A stretch of DNA of 48,753 bases from Gammaproteobacteria bacterium (GCA_012961165.1 DTZW01000441.1:1-48753), one strand, 5' to 3'; positions 27,801-36,191 are shown, counted from the first letter of the stretch. Notes: generated from the letters alone by a model not told the origin. Translations and numbers: made by a program.

Positions 27801-28256
27801 GGCACAGAAATCAACCTTCACCTGCCTGCGCTTATCCCTGATGACTACCTGCAAGACGTGCATATGCGCCTGGTCCTGTACAAGCGCATATCCAACGCAG
27901 AAACAGAGGACCAATTACGGGAGCTGCAGGTCGAGATGATCGACAGGTTCGGGTTACTTCCTGAGCCCGTGAAGAACCTGTTCCGGGTCACCATATTGAA
28001 GCTGCACGCCGAAAAACTTGGCATCAAAAAACTCGATGCCGGAGAACGGGGAGGCAAAATCGAGTTCGACCAGGAAACAACGATTGATCCCGGTTCCATC
28101 GTAAAACTGGTCCAGTCAGAGCCTCACCGATATAAACTGGCAACAGCGAATCAGCTGGTCTTCGATGATAAGATGGAAAAAATCGACACCCGATTCACGA
28201 AAGTTGAACGTTTACTGGAACGACTGGATAACAAGAGAGTTAACATTGCTGGTTAG
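24822..28256 (+). CDS. mfd: Transcription-repair coupling factor Mfd
   Basis: A 1144-residue DNA translocase, near the normal 1148, that removes stalled RNA polymerase and recruits UvrA to transcribed-strand lesions. Domains: a UvrB-homology module (about 1-330), a degenerate D3 (about 340-450), and the RNA polymerase-interacting domain (about 470-545) with VVHIDNGIGRYQGL. The RecG-like helicase domains (about 560-960) have Walker A GDVGFGKTEVA, Walker B IIDEEHRFGV, and LTATPIPRTL. A TRG motif at about 900-950 and the UvrA-binding D7 (about 1000-1144) follow. Its stop codon overlaps the csiV start. The gap-mfd-csiV order recurs in Pseudomonas-like genomes. Confidence 0.97.
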   Translation: MITHPELPTTPGDRRRWSNLPGAAETHAIAGVASSHEGMILVIAADTLGAERLHDELQFFLGSDKTILHLPDWETLIYDAFSPHQDIISERLDVLNQLAVLESGIVVIPATTLSQRMAPAQFILGSSLVLAKGQKFDIPHMRRRLQGAAYRSVETVYEHGEYAVRGAIMDIFPMGSDFPYRIDLFDDEIDTLRTFDPETQRSVEQVDEISLLPAREFPLNSDAINQFKDQWFLRFQGDPRSCPVYRDVSQSLSPAGIEYYLPLFFEGLESLFDYLPDDTLVFCDDIEPKLAAYWQETEDRYENLRYDIQKPILPPRDILMPLDELFAGLKQYPRVDFRATPQDKGRVFDYMDLTINERSQTPLDALKQFVDGSTARLLITTESNGRREVVDDLLAQQGLSTKVVEDWQSFIEDDSELAITVAPLDRPLAIGNIAMITERQLFGDRVLQKRRRDRERENFAELAIKSLTELSIGAPVVHIDNGIGRYQGLQTLTIDGQETEFLTLLYQEDAKLYVPVSSLHLISRYTGAGEGLAPLHRLGGETWQKAKRKAAEQIHDVAAELLNIYARREARKGFSYPVPDFNYDQFVRAFPFEETPDQESAIENVISDMVSEKSMDRLICGDVGFGKTEVAMRAAFIAIQSGKQVAILVPTTLLARQHTETFKDRFVEWPVNIDSISRFKTKKEQKAVIAKMGTGNLDIIIGTHGLIQEGLDFKNLGLLIIDEEHRFGVRQKEKLKSLRAEVDILTLTATPIPRTLNMAMSGMRDLSIIATPPAKRLSIKTFVRQSNEGMIKEAIQRELMRGGQVYYLHNEVRTIENTATKLQELVPQATIAIGHGQMRERELEQVMSDFYHKRTNVLLCTTIIETGIDIPNANTIIMDRADKFGLAQLHQLRGRVGRSHHQAYAYLLTPHPKAMTSDAVKRLDAIADAEDLGAGFILATHDLEIRGAGELLGDEQTGNLQTIGYSLYMEMLDRAVKAIKEGKTPNLDRPLKEGTEINLHLPALIPDDYLQDVHMRLVLYKRISNAETEDQLRELQVEMIDRFGLLPEPVKNLFRVTILKLHAEKLGIKKLDAGERGGKIEFDQETTIDPGSIVKLVQSEPHRYKLATANQLVFDDKMEKIDTRFTKVERLLERLDNKRVNIAG

Positions 28257-29250
28257 ACATCTCACAGCCGCCGTATTCATGCTTATGGCGATAGTTTTCA
28301 ACCCGACAGTTGCCCAGGGGCAGGGGCAGGAGCAGCTTCAGGGCTGGTACCAGATCGATGTCATTTTGTTTAAACCGAAATCCACGGACCTGGATGGAGA
28401 GAGTTGGCCTGAAGTAGCCGGCACTTATCCGGCTGATGTTACCGCCGTGACTGACGGCGACGTATTCAAACTCTCGCAACTTGAACAACTTGATGTGTTG
28501 CTGCCCACCGCCGCAGTTGACGTGCAGCCAGAGCTCGGCACCAACGACTTTGCGTTCGAAGGACAAAGCAGCCGGAACAGAAACCGAAGGGTGATTGAGC
28601 GAGTTACGGGTGTGTCTGACGGTGACTCAAGCGGGGATTCAGGCGGGGATTCAGGCAACGGTTCCAATGAAGCAGACAGTGCTGCCGGTATACCGGCAGC
28701 ACTGTCAGTAGAAGATATCATTGACATTGCGTTAGCGCAGGGCAGCGCGAACTCAGAAGGCGCTCTGGCATTCAGCAGCAGGGAAGCTGATTCATCACTA
28801 CAGGCGATCCTGCGCAGCCTGCGACGCTCTTCACGGTTTACCGTCCTTAGCCACCAATCCTGGGTGCAGCCAATTGGCAGCGAACCAACCCCCGTACTGG
28901 TCCAGGCCGGACAACGATACGACGATCGTTTCGAAGTTGAAGGGACCCTGTCCTTCACACGTTCCCGTTTCTTGCATCTCCAGACGAACCTCTGGTACAG
29001 CGTCTTCGAACCCAGGAGCGGCGAATCGAACCCTTTCCTCGCGGGATTCCAGTCGAACCTGTCTGACGAGATTCTCTCGCAGCACCCAGAGCTGGTTAAA
29101 GTTGAACGGCAACGAGGCCAATACTTCGCTGCAAGGACACACCCCATGTTCCAGTCTCGCCGAATGCGCAGCGACGAACTACACTATATTGACCATCCCC
29201 TGTTCGGCATCGTTGTCAGGATCAATCGGTTTAAGCCAGAAGCTGAGTAG
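28246..29250 (+). CDS. csiV: CsiV family protein, exported
   Basis: A 334-residue protein with a signal peptide (LTAAVFMLMAIVFNPTVAQ), followed by WYQIDVILFKPKS, the CsiV-family N-terminus, and a C-terminal domain with RFEVEGTLSFTRSRFLHLQTNLWY and FQSRRMRSDELHYIDHPLFGIVVRI. CsiV in Vibrio is associated with LpoA-type activation of peptidoglycan synthesis. I chose the TTG at 28246 because AAGAGAG lies 6 nt upstream; it overlaps the mfd stop by 11 bp. A low-complexity Asp/Gly/Ser linker (about 125-150) contains 12-bp repeats and a perfect 32-bp palindrome. It is convergent with the SapC-like gene. Confidence 0.82.
   Translation: MLVRHLTAAVFMLMAIVFNPTVAQGQGQEQLQGWYQIDVILFKPKSTDLDGESWPEVAGTYPADVTAVTDGDVFKLSQLEQLDVLLPTAAVDVQPELGTNDFAFEGQSSRNRNRRVIERVTGVSDGDSSGDSGGDSGNGSNEADSAAGIPAALSVEDIIDIALAQGSANSEGALAFSSREADSSLQAILRSLRRSSRFTVLSHQSWVQPIGSEPTPVLVQAGQRYDDRFEVEGTLSFTRSRFLHLQTNLWYSVFEPRSGESNPFLAGFQSNLSDEILSQHPELVKVERQRGQYFAARTHPMFQSRRMRSDELHYIDHPLFGIVVRINRFKPEAE
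28675..28706. repeat. Perfect 32-bp palindrome inside csiV
   Basis: GACAGTGCTGCCGGTA (28675-28690) is followed directly by its exact reverse complement (28691-28706), with no loop. It encodes DSAAGIPAALS in the csiV frame, and because it is palindromic the same peptide appears in an antisense frame. It sits at the end of a Ser/Gly/Asp-rich linker. The 24 bp at 28632-28655 just before contain two GGGGATTCAGGC copies. Confidence 0.9.
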
Positions 29251-29317
29251 CCCCCGTTATTTCGACTCCCGGCGATAAAATCGCATTTACAGAGAAGCTT
29301 CCTGATCGCGTGAGTTT

Positions 29318-29343
29318 AAAAAAACCGCGCTCCGCTTCGGTTT
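29318..29343 (-). terminator. Rho-independent terminator of the SapC-like gene
   Basis: On the minus strand AAACCG (29343-29338) pairs with CGGTTT (29327-29322) around a GC-rich 10-nt loop and leads into a run of T residues. It lies 40 bp after the SapC-like stop codon and between convergent genes, so it may also serve csiV from the other strand less well. Confidence 0.65.
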
Positions 29344-29382
29344 ATCCTATGGCGGGGCACTCGCTTCAGCTGAGTTCTCAGC

Positions 29383-30117
29383 CTATTCTGCTGATGCACT
29401 AACACGTGCCGCGATACGATCCACCATTTTACCCAGGTTTCCCAGGGACATCAGTTGGCAGTATATCCAGGACAGTTCACCTGAGCGGAACAGTCGCAGC
29501 GCCTGGTCATCAGGCATCTGCAGGAGTTTCTTTTCGTCGATCGCCAACAGACCTGTCAGGCCAAACTGCTGGCCATCAACCATGTCAACTTTCGCATTGA
29601 ACGACATCAACAGATCGTTGTCCCGCAATCGCTGAACAAAAGCTTCTGTTCGAAGATACTGCTTCTGGACTTCCTCGAGAAAGTCTATTGCCTGCTGAAG
29701 TATCGGGGTGGTTTCTTCCCCTGCAAACAACGGTTCGCCTTCATCATCATTGAAGCCTTCATAGGCTTCGTCAATGCAGACCGCCTGCTGGCCGGTCTCC
29801 CCGGTTTCAGCAAGAACGAACGGGTATTGACGGACAAATGAAGGAATGTACCTGCCATCCCAGCCTCCTTTGTCATCAACAAACAGGTTTTCCTCGTTTC
29901 GAAGCCCAAGCAACGCAACAGGAACGACCTTATCTCCTGCCTGGGTGAAAACAATCGGGTACTCCTTTGCTGCTTCGCTAAATTCAACACCCGCCAGAAT
30001 GACAGCATTGGTTTCCCCGGCGAACATGAAATTTCGCCCTATTGAACTGATCTTTTTGTCTTTGTGATCATTTTTATTAAGCGGAACCGGGTTTTTATAA
30101 AACAGAAGATTAGTCAT
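29383..30117 (-). CDS. SapC-like protein
   Basis: A 244-residue soluble protein of the SapC family (PF07277). It begins LLFYKNPVPLNKNDHKDKK and has the family features FAGETNAVILAGVEFSEAAKEYPIVFTQ, VALLGLRNEENLFVDDKGGWDGRYIPSFVRQYPF and a C-terminal helical part with LTGLLAIDEKKL. SapC of Campylobacter fetus is linked to S-layer protein secretion, but most proteobacterial members have no tested function and occur without an S-layer, so I give no process. No signal peptide is visible. The next minus-strand gene upstream is the MscS channel. Confidence 0.85.
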   Translation of the reverse strand: MTNLLFYKNPVPLNKNDHKDKKISSIGRNFMFAGETNAVILAGVEFSEAAKEYPIVFTQAGDKVVPVALLGLRNEENLFVDDKGGWDGRYIPSFVRQYPFVLAETGETGQQAVCIDEAYEGFNDDEGEPLFAGEETTPILQQAIDFLEEVQKQYLRTEAFVQRLRDNDLLMSFNAKVDMVDGQQFGLTGLLAIDEKKLLQMPDDQALRLFRSGELSWIYCQLMSLGNLGKMVDRIAARVSASAE

Positions 30118-30221
30118 TTTTTTCTCTGACAGGTTAATACGCGTGGAAGCCTACCTTATTGAAACATTCGTGGCACTCGCTGGAAAAACACTCATGCCCG
30201 CCATTGTGCCATCCGTCGCAC

Positions 30222-31301
30222 TCAGGATTCTACCTGGGGCCCGCTTTCCGAGTGGGAAACATGCAACGTTCGAGTGGGAAACGCAAATTCGGCCCCGTGT
30301 CCCTCAACAATCCGAATAACCTCCAGCATCACCCTTTCCTTGACCTGGTGGAACTCAATCCAGTTAACCGTTTTTGTGAATGCATAGATAAAGAACTCAA
30401 GGGAAGAATCGGCGAAACTGTCTAAGTTAACGATCAGTGTGCGGCCAGTGTCTATGTCGGGGTGTTCCGACAGCATGTTTCTCACATCATCGATAATCAC
30501 CTGCAACTTTTCAGCATCGTCATATCTCAGGCCGATCGTTTCATTGATTCGTCGATTGCGCATCCGGGAAGGATTTTCCAAAGAGATAGTGGCAAACACT
30601 GAATTGGGTACGTACAGCGGTCGCTGATCGAAGGTCCGTATCTGCGTGAGTCGCCAGCCGATCTGTTCCACCGTACCTTCAATATCCCGGTCAGGAGACC
30701 TGACCCAGTCACCCACGGCAAACGGTCGATCCATGTATATCATCAAGCCACCGAAGAAATTGGCAAGCAGGTCCTTCGCCGCAAAACCAACCGCGATGCC
30801 ACCAATTCCACCAAAAGCGAGGACCCCTGAGATGCTGACACCAAGGGTTTGCAGCACAGACAGACCCGCAGTAATGAAAACAGAGACACGCAACAACTTA
30901 CCCAGCGCGTTTGCTGTCGTGACATCCGCGCCACTTTCAATGAACGCTTTTTCTGCTTCCGCGATAAACCGCGACAGGAAGTATGCCAACAGGCCGATAA
31001 CCGCGATGAACCTGACTGGTTCAATCAATTGCTCAAGCGCCGAGTCTGTGCCGTCCGCTAATATCTCAGCTGCCCAGCTGAACCCAATGACCCAGATCAG
31101 CCAGGCTACCGGTTTCCTTACAGATCGGACCAGCGCATCATCCCACAGGCTATTACTGAGCCGCGTCTGTTTCTCCAGCGCCCGCAGCAGTCGCCTGGCA
31201 ACGTAATTACAGGTCAGGGTGAGGAACACAACCAGGAACACCCAGAGCAATTCTGGTTGCAGAATAAATTCCTGAATCGAATCAATGGTTTCTTCAATCA
31301 T
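30222..31301 (-). CDS. MscS-family mechanosensitive channel
   Basis: A 359-residue small-conductance mechanosensitive channel. Hydrophobic helices lie at about 13-35, 65-85, 95-115 and 135-160. The pore helix GGIGGIAVGFAAKDLLANFFGG and the next beta entry MIYMDRPFAVGDWV are the MscS hallmark. The cytoplasmic beta and alpha/beta domains follow, with PNSVFATISLENPSRM. The channel opens under membrane tension during osmotic downshock, releasing solutes. With more than three predicted helices before the pore helix it is a mid-size MscS paralogue (YbdG/YnaI-like layout) and not strictly MscS. Confidence 0.9.
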   Translation of the reverse strand: MIEETIDSIQEFILQPELLWVFLVVFLTLTCNYVARRLLRALEKQTRLSNSLWDDALVRSVRKPVAWLIWVIGFSWAAEILADGTDSALEQLIEPVRFIAVIGLLAYFLSRFIAEAEKAFIESGADVTTANALGKLLRVSVFITAGLSVLQTLGVSISGVLAFGGIGGIAVGFAAKDLLANFFGGLMIYMDRPFAVGDWVRSPDRDIEGTVEQIGWRLTQIRTFDQRPLYVPNSVFATISLENPSRMRNRRINETIGLRYDDAEKLQVIIDDVRNMLSEHPDIDTGRTLIVNLDSFADSSLEFFIYAFTKTVNWIEFHQVKERVMLEVIRIVEGHGAEFAFPTRTLHVSHSESGPQVES

Positions 31302-31365
31302 GTGGCAAGCTTAACAAAAAATTAAGAGTCGATTCTAACGCGAGGCAACCAGCACGAGAAAGCCT

Positions 31366-32340
31366 TTAGTGTTTATTCCTGGGGTCCGGGAAGTTCGGAG
31401 CAACTTTTCTAAGGCGAACCGGGTTGAAATCACCTTGCGCACGAGAACTTTTAACAGGCGTAACGCTTGTCTGGCTGCCGGGCTGGCTCGGAATTCTGAA
31501 TCCGCGCTGAGCCTGGCTAATGTCCTGACTAGAGTCTTGACTAGAGTCTTGACTAGAGTCTTGACTAGTGTCCTGTCTAGTGTCCTGGAGGCCAATATCT
31601 GCCTGTGCCGTTATTCCTGGGAGTAACCAAGCGCCATGGACCCCCCATTCACTCAGCGACCCGATCAGGCCTTTCTCTTCGCTCGGGAGTACCGGCCCGA
31701 TCATTACCCTGTAGACGATTTCTCCAGAAACCTCGTTGCGCCGCACCGTCACCTCATGGGAAAGGATTTCGGGAAACGCATTGCCAAGCTTACTGGCATA
31801 GTCATTCGCGTTCCCGGCAGTCCCGTAACTTCCCGCGACCACATAATTAATTGCAAGACCAACTGAAGGGTTGCTGACCAATCCCGAACCAATGTCTTCG
31901 GTCGACATCCCCGCACCCTCGGCATATTCATCCTCGAAGTCGCGGAGCATCGTATCTATTTCAGCGAGCTCGGCGGCGCTCAGCATATCACCGGTCCCAA
32001 GATCAGAAAAAACAGTCTCCATGTAAGGGGGGCCATCATCGAATCGAAGCGTCCATGGGTCAGAGACCCCAACTTTCATCAGTTGCTGACGCAGAGCCGC
32101 CTGGTCACTGGGTGCAACCAGGACACCGGTGAGCAACCTGTACTGAACCCTGGTGTTAACAATTGATTCAAAAAGCAGCACCTCAATGCCAGCATCATTA
32201 CTAATCCGGTTGCCTTCAACCCGCGCGATGTCCTCGTTCACGAAACTACCCAGAACCCAAAATACGTCTTCAGCAGCCGCGGAGCGCGAAATCACCAAAA
32301 GCAGGATCAAGGGGAATATTCGATTCATAAGCATGTTCAT
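31366..32340 (-). CDS. Exported protein with SPOR-like modules and a Ser/Gln/Asp repeat tract
   Basis: A 324-residue protein; the start at 32340 gives a signal peptide MNMLMNRIFPLILLLVIS ending AAA before EDVFWVLGSF. The frame is open to 32379 but adds a polar, unlikely leader. Two segments (about 25-100 and about 160-240) have the beta-alpha-beta character of SPOR domains (FWVLGSFVNEDIARVEGNRI; YVVAGSYGTAGNANDYASKL, YRVMIGPVLPSEEKGL), which bind peptidoglycan lacking stem peptides. Similarity is by pattern only. A tract of Gln-Asp-Ser-Ser repeats (about 260-282) is encoded by a 12-bp array. It is divergent from lexA. The exact function is unrecognised. Confidence 0.65.
   Translation of the reverse strand: MNMLMNRIFPLILLLVISRSAAAEDVFWVLGSFVNEDIARVEGNRISNDAGIEVLLFESIVNTRVQYRLLTGVLVAPSDQAALRQQLMKVGVSDPWTLRFDDGPPYMETVFSDLGTGDMLSAAELAEIDTMLRDFEDEYAEGAGMSTEDIGSGLVSNPSVGLAINYVVAGSYGTAGNANDYASKLGNAFPEILSHEVTVRRNEVSGEIVYRVMIGPVLPSEEKGLIGSLSEWGVHGAWLLPGITAQADIGLQDTRQDTSQDSSQDSSQDSSQDISQAQRGFRIPSQPGSQTSVTPVKSSRAQGDFNPVRLRKVAPNFPDPRNKH
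31522..31589. repeat. 12-bp in-frame tandem repeat rich in CTAG
   Basis: Five 12-bp units with core GTCTTGACTAGA (plus strand) at 31522-31533, 31534-31545, 31546-31557, 31558-31569 and 31570-31581, plus a partial copy to 31589. They encode the repeated Ser-Ser-Gln-Asp-type tract of the exported protein. Each unit contains CTAG, a tetranucleotide normally scarce in proteobacterial genomes. Confidence 0.88.
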
Positions 32341-32493
32341 TCTGGTCTTGTTACCCGCCTGGTGTATTGCAGCGACCATGATAGCCCACTATTGACCAAC
32401 ATCGGAACTGCCTGACAAGCTGCGATGAAATCCCCCACACATGACCTGGGATGGTCATCGGCACAAATTCAGTGTCAGGTGTTGAAAAAAACA

Positions 32494-32521
32494 TTGCCAA
32501 TCCGACTTTGCTGTATATAAT
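32494..32521 (+). promoter_or_regulatory. lexA promoter
   Basis: TTGCCA (32494-32499) and TATAAT (32516-32521) are spaced by 16 bp, a good sigma70 promoter 34 bp upstream of the lexA ATG. The -10 box lies inside the first LexA operator, so bound LexA would block polymerase. Confidence 0.75.
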
Positions 32522-32526
32522 TCCAG
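32511..32526. promoter_or_regulatory. LexA operator (SOS box) 1
   Basis: CTGTATATAATTCCAG has the CTG-N10-CAG form of the gammaproteobacterial SOS box with a TATATA-like core. It overlaps the -10 element of the lexA promoter. Confidence 0.85.
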
Positions 32527-32529
32527 TTA

Positions 32530-32545
32530 CTGTATAAATAAACAG
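32530..32545. promoter_or_regulatory. LexA operator (SOS box) 2
   Basis: CTGTATAAATAAACAG is a close match to the LexA consensus, 19 bp downstream of box 1 and just before the lexA start. Two tandem boxes at lexA also occur in E. coli and provide tight autoregulation. Confidence 0.88.
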
Positions 32546-32554
32546 TCTTAAACT

Positions 32555-33157
32555 ATGAACAAACTGACGACAAGACAAGCTGAAGTACTCGAATTCATCA
32601 AGAGTTACATTGAAGAAACCGGGTACCCACCCACCAGGGCCGACATAGCCAGGGAGCTTGGCTTCAAAAGTGCCAACGCATCTGAAGAACACCTGAAGGC
32701 GCTGGCACGCAAGGGCGCGATCGAAATGATCCCTGGCACCTCCAGGGGTATTAAACTGCCAGAAAGTGAAAATGAGGGCCTCCCTATCATTGGCCGGGTC
32801 GCTGCAGGTAACCCGATTCTTGCTGAGGAGCATATTGAAGATTACTGCGAACTACCCGCCTCCTTCTTCAGCCCTAATGCGGACTACCTGTTGCAGGTGT
32901 GCGGCGACAGCATGATTGAGTGCGGCATCATGGATGGAGACCTGCTGGCGGTTCACAGAACCCAGAATGTTAATAATGGTGACATTGTTGTTGCGCGTAT
33001 TGAAGACGAAGTTACCGTCAAACGTTTCAAACGATCCAGAAGTAAACACCTGGTGACCCTGCTTCCCGAGAACAAGGATTATTCGCCTATTGAAGTCGAC
33101 CTGCGCCACCAGGATTTCGAAATCGAAGGCCTGGGTGTCGGGGTTATTCGACACTAG
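32555..33157 (+). CDS. lexA: SOS repressor LexA
   Basis: A 200-residue LexA. An N-terminal winged helix-turn-helix (about 1-70) has [26 protein letters not shown]. The autocleavage bond Ala84-Gly85 (RVAAG) and catalytic Ser119 (CGDSM) and Lys156 (VTVKRF) align one-to-one with the E. coli numbering. RecA-stimulated self-cleavage derepresses DNA repair genes. Two SOS boxes upstream show autorepression. No sulA follows, unlike in Pseudomonas; the next gene is the convergent topA, separated by a 20-bp tandem repeat array. Confidence 0.98.
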   Translation: MNKLTTRQAEVLEFIKSYIEETGYPPTRADIARELGFKSANASEEHLKALARKGAIEMIPGTSRGIKLPESENEGLPIIGRVAAGNPILAEEHIEDYCELPASFFSPNADYLLQVCGDSMIECGIMDGDLLAVHRTQNVNNGDIVVARIEDEVTVKRFKRSRSKHLVTLLPENKDYSPIEVDLRHQDFEIEGLGVGVIRH

Positions 33158-33190
33158 TCGGCTTTTACTTTAAGCGGACAGGCCCTATCG

Positions 33191-33310
33191 GTTTCTGAAC
33201 TTATAGACAGCTTTCTGAACTTACAGGTTTGTCTTTGGGTTTATAGACTGGTCTTTGGGTTTATAGACTGATCTTTGGGTTTATAGACTGGTCTTTGGGT
33301 ATATAAACAG
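33191..33310. repeat. 20-bp tandem repeat array downstream of lexA
   Basis: Six contiguous 20-bp units occupy 33191-33310. Units 3-5 (33231-33290) are nearly identical, GTCTTTGGGTTTATAGACTG, while units 1, 2 and 6 are diverged. Unit 1 contains CTG-N10-CAG (33195-33210), the outline of a LexA box, and unit 6 ends in TATATAAACAG. There are no spacers between units, so it is not a CRISPR array. A weak hairpin with a T-run (GAAC/GTTC, 33342-33354, then TTTTT) follows and could end lexA transcription. Confidence 0.88.
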
Positions 33311-33429
33311 TACCAGCAGATCACCTTTACCCAATTTCATTGAACTGTTGGTTCTTTTTGTAAGCTCACAACAGGCTCAGCGAGCCGTTATCAGCCCAGT
33401 TGAGCCTCCTAAAGTTCAGGGATCCGCGC

Positions 33430-36120
33430 CTAACTTTTAGCGGCTTTTTTGATCTTTTTTTTGACCGCCTTTTTCTTTCTGGGCTTGGTCGCTTTTTCGG
33501 TTTCCACCCACTCGTTATCGACATAATCCGCGCGCCAGCCAGATGGCTTACCTTCGTCGTTTTCTGTCATCACGTACTGCTCTTTCGTTTTACGTGCGAA
33601 CTTCACAAGACTTCGATTACCATCCGGATCCTTAACAGGTGCTCTCATCAGGAAACCGTACTTGGGATCAATTTCATTCTGGTGTGACAGCAGTTCATCC
33701 AGAAAGGGTGCTCGTGTTTCCCTGTTCTTGGGAAACTGGCTGGCCGCAAGAAATATACCCGCAGCGCCATCTCTCAATATATAGGTGTCATCTACCTTCA
33801 GGCATTCCAGCTCTGGCATGGGTACGGGGTCCATCTTGGGAGGAGCCGGTTCACCACTACGCAGAAGCTTACGGGTGTTCTTACATTCGTCACCCGTGCA
33901 GCCAAAGTACTTCCCAAATCGGCCAGTCTTGAGCTGCATCTCTTTACCGCACTTGTCACACTCCAGCAGCGGGCCGTCGTAGCCTTTGATCTTGAACTCG
34001 CCGCGTTCAATCGAAAACCCAACGCAATCGGGATTGTTGCCGCAAACATGAAGCTTGCGTTCTGTATCTATCAGGTAGCTATCCATCGCGGCGTTGCACT
34101 TCTCACAACGACGTTTGTTTCTCAGTATTCGTGATTCTTCTTCCTCATCACCATTGACGCTAACAACTTCATCGCCGGAAATCAGGTTGATCGTATTCTT
34201 GCAACGCTCTTTCGGTGTCAGCGCATAGCCAGAGCAACCCATGAACACACCAGTGCTCGCCGTCCTGATTTGCATATCGCGGTTGCACTTATTACATTTA
34301 ATATCTGTCTTCGACGGCTCATTCGAGCGCATGCCGTCTTCGCCACCTGCTGCTTCTACTTTCTTGTCGAAATCCTTGTAAAAATCATCCAGCAGGCTCT
34401 TCCACTCCAAATTCCCGTCCGAGACCTTGTCTAGGCCTTCTTCCAACCGGGCAGTGAAGTTATAGTTCATCAGGTCGTCAAACGTTTCGTTTAACCGTTC
34501 CGTCACCACTTCGCCAATCTTCTCGGTATAGAACCTTTTATTCTCCAGGCGGACGTAACCGCGGTCCTGGATGGTGGTAATAATAGACGCATACGTTGAC
34601 GGCCGGCCAATACCTCTTTTTTCCAGCTCGCGTACCAGGCTTGCCTCTCCATAACGAGCAGGCGGCTTGGTGAAATGTTGCGACGGAAACAGTTCTCTGA
34701 CGTTTAGCACCTGGCCAACTTCATAGGCCGGAAGCGGTTGCTCTTCTTCTTTTCGGCCCGCTGGCGGCTGCACTATGGTGAAACCGTCAAACTTCAGGAT
34801 TCGACCACGAACACGAAGCTCAAGGTTTCCTGCGCCGACCAGCACTGATGTTGAAAGATAATCTGCATTCGGCATCTGGCAGGCTATAAACTGACGCCAG
34901 ATTAATTCGTAAAGACGTTCTGCGTCTCTTTCCATATTCTTGAGTTGGGTCGACTTGACGCCCGCATCGGATGGACGAATAGCCTCGTGTGCCTCCTGCG
35001 CGCCTTCCTTGCTCGAATACAACCGGGGTTCATCCGGCAGGTATTGCTTACCATATTCAGCGAAGATTAGATCACGGCAACCAGCCACTGCTTCCGAGCT
35101 GAGGTTAGTTGAGTCTGTCCTCATGTACGTGATGTAACCCGCCTCATATAAACGCTGGGCCATCATCATGGTCTTCTTTACACCATAGCCAAGCCGTGTG
35201 CTCGCCGCCTGTTGCAAAGTAGATGTTATATAAGGCGCCGTTGGCCTGGTCTGGGTAGGTTTATCTTCCCGGCTGGTGATCTTGAACTCAGAATTCTTGA
35301 GTATCTCTAGCGCTGCGTCTGTCTGTTCTTCGTTTACCGGTCGGAAGTTCTTGCCATCCTGTTTCGTGACCTGGAAGCGAACACCATCGCCTTCCTCGTT
35401 CGCCGAACGTATCAGCTGAGCAAAGATGTCCCAGTATTCTTCCGGGATAAATGCCCTGATTTCACGTTCTCGTTCAACAACTAACTTAACCGCAACAGAC
35501 TGGACTCTTCCCCCGGACAGACCACGTGCTATCTTCGCCCACAAAAGCGGAGAGACCCTAAAGCCTACAACACGATCAAGAAATCGCCGGGCCTGTTGGG
35601 CGCTAACTTGATCCATATCGATATCGCCAGGTTTCTCAAACGCTTCCTGGATTGCTTTCCTGGTAATCTCGTTGAATACGACACGGCGGTATCTCGATTC
35701 ATCACCGCCGATTGCTTCACGCAGATGCCATGCAATAGCTTCGCCCTCGCGATCGAGGTCCGTCGCCAGATATATCTCGTCTGCATCCTTCGCAAGTTTT
35801 CTTAATTCAGAAACAACTTTCTCTTTACCTGGAAGAATCTGGTAGTTCGCCTTCCAGCCATCATCGGGGTCAATACCCATTCGGGCGACAAGTTGTTTAC
35901 GCGCTTTCTCTTTTTTATACTTCGCCTTCTTGGCCGGCGTCATCTTGCGCGTCTTCGCAGCTTCTTTTGCCCGCGCTTTGGGATCGACTTTGCTGGTTCC
36001 GCTCACTGGCAAATCCCGGATATGCCCGACGCTTGATTTCACGATGTAGTCATCACCCAGATAGCGATTGATCGTTTTCGCTTTCGCTGGTGACTCGACA
36101 ATGACGAGCGATTTACCCAT
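33430..36120 (-). CDS. topA: DNA topoisomerase I
   Basis: An 896-residue type IA topoisomerase that relaxes negative supercoils. A TOPRIM domain (1-150) starts with [14 protein letters not shown] and contains [14 protein letters not shown] with the metal-binding acidic residues. The nucleophile is Tyr332 in [13 protein letters not shown]. Family motifs [17 protein letters not shown] and [10 protein letters not shown] are present. Three or four C-terminal zinc-ribbon modules (about 615-760) with CxxC pairs precede a lysine-rich tail after about residue 870, common in proteobacterial TopA. An in-frame insertion with alternating Lys/Arg (about 45-75) interrupts TOPRIM and is common in Pseudomonas-like TopA. 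Confidence 0.97.
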   Translation of the reverse strand: MGKSLVIVESPAKAKTINRYLGDDYIVKSSVGHIRDLPVSGTSKVDPKARAKEAAKTRKMTPAKKAKYKKEKARKQLVARMGIDPDDGWKANYQILPGKEKVVSELRKLAKDADEIYLATDLDREGEAIAWHLREAIGGDESRYRRVVFNEITRKAIQEAFEKPGDIDMDQVSAQQARRFLDRVVGFRVSPLLWAKIARGLSGGRVQSVAVKLVVEREREIRAFIPEEYWDIFAQLIRSANEEGDGVRFQVTKQDGKNFRPVNEEQTDAALEILKNSEFKITSREDKPTQTRPTAPYITSTLQQAASTRLGYGVKKTMMMAQRLYEAGYITYMRTDSTNLSSEAVAGCRDLIFAEYGKQYLPDEPRLYSSKEGAQEAHEAIRPSDAGVKSTQLKNMERDAERLYELIWRQFIACQMPNADYLSTSVLVGAGNLELRVRGRILKFDGFTIVQPPAGRKEEEQPLPAYEVGQVLNVRELFPSQHFTKPPARYGEASLVRELEKRGIGRPSTYASIITTIQDRGYVRLENKRFYTEKIGEVVTERLNETFDDLMNYNFTARLEEGLDKVSDGNLEWKSLLDDFYKDFDKKVEAAGGEDGMRSNEPSKTDIKCNKCNRDMQIRTASTGVFMGCSGYALTPKERCKNTINLISGDEVVSVNGDEEEESRILRNKRRCEKCNAAMDSYLIDTERKLHVCGNNPDCVGFSIERGEFKIKGYDGPLLECDKCGKEMQLKTGRFGKYFGCTGDECKNTRKLLRSGEPAPPKMDPVPMPELECLKVDDTYILRDGAAGIFLAASQFPKNRETRAPFLDELLSHQNEIDPKYGFLMRAPVKDPDGNRSLVKFARKTKEQYVMTENDEGKPSGWRADYVDNEWVETEKATKPRKKKAVKKKIKKAAKS

Positions 36121-36162
36121 ACAAGTAGTTCTCTAGTGGTTGATGCGGCCCAAGGGGCGACA

Positions 36163-36191
36163 TATATAAGGACAATGTTCACTAAGGTCAA
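36163..36191 (-). promoter_or_regulatory. topA promoter
   Basis: On the minus strand TTGACC (36191-36186) and TATATA (36168-36163) are exactly 17 bp apart, a near-consensus sigma70 promoter. The start would lie about 36 bp before the topA ATG. A second TTGACA lies further upstream (about 36260) without a good -10. Confidence 0.65.

Noticed and set aside
28675-28706. Chromosome dimer-resolution (dif) or phage attachment site
   Set aside because: It is fully palindromic and inside a gene. It lacks the dif core and no integrase is nearby.
28425-29147. A 240-codon open frame antisense to csiV
   Set aside because: It has no family resemblance, lies wholly inside the better-supported csiV frame, and shares a peptide with it only because of the palindrome.
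33191-33310. CRISPR array
   Set aside because: The 20-bp units abut each other with no spacers, and no cas gene is near. It is a plain tandem repeat.
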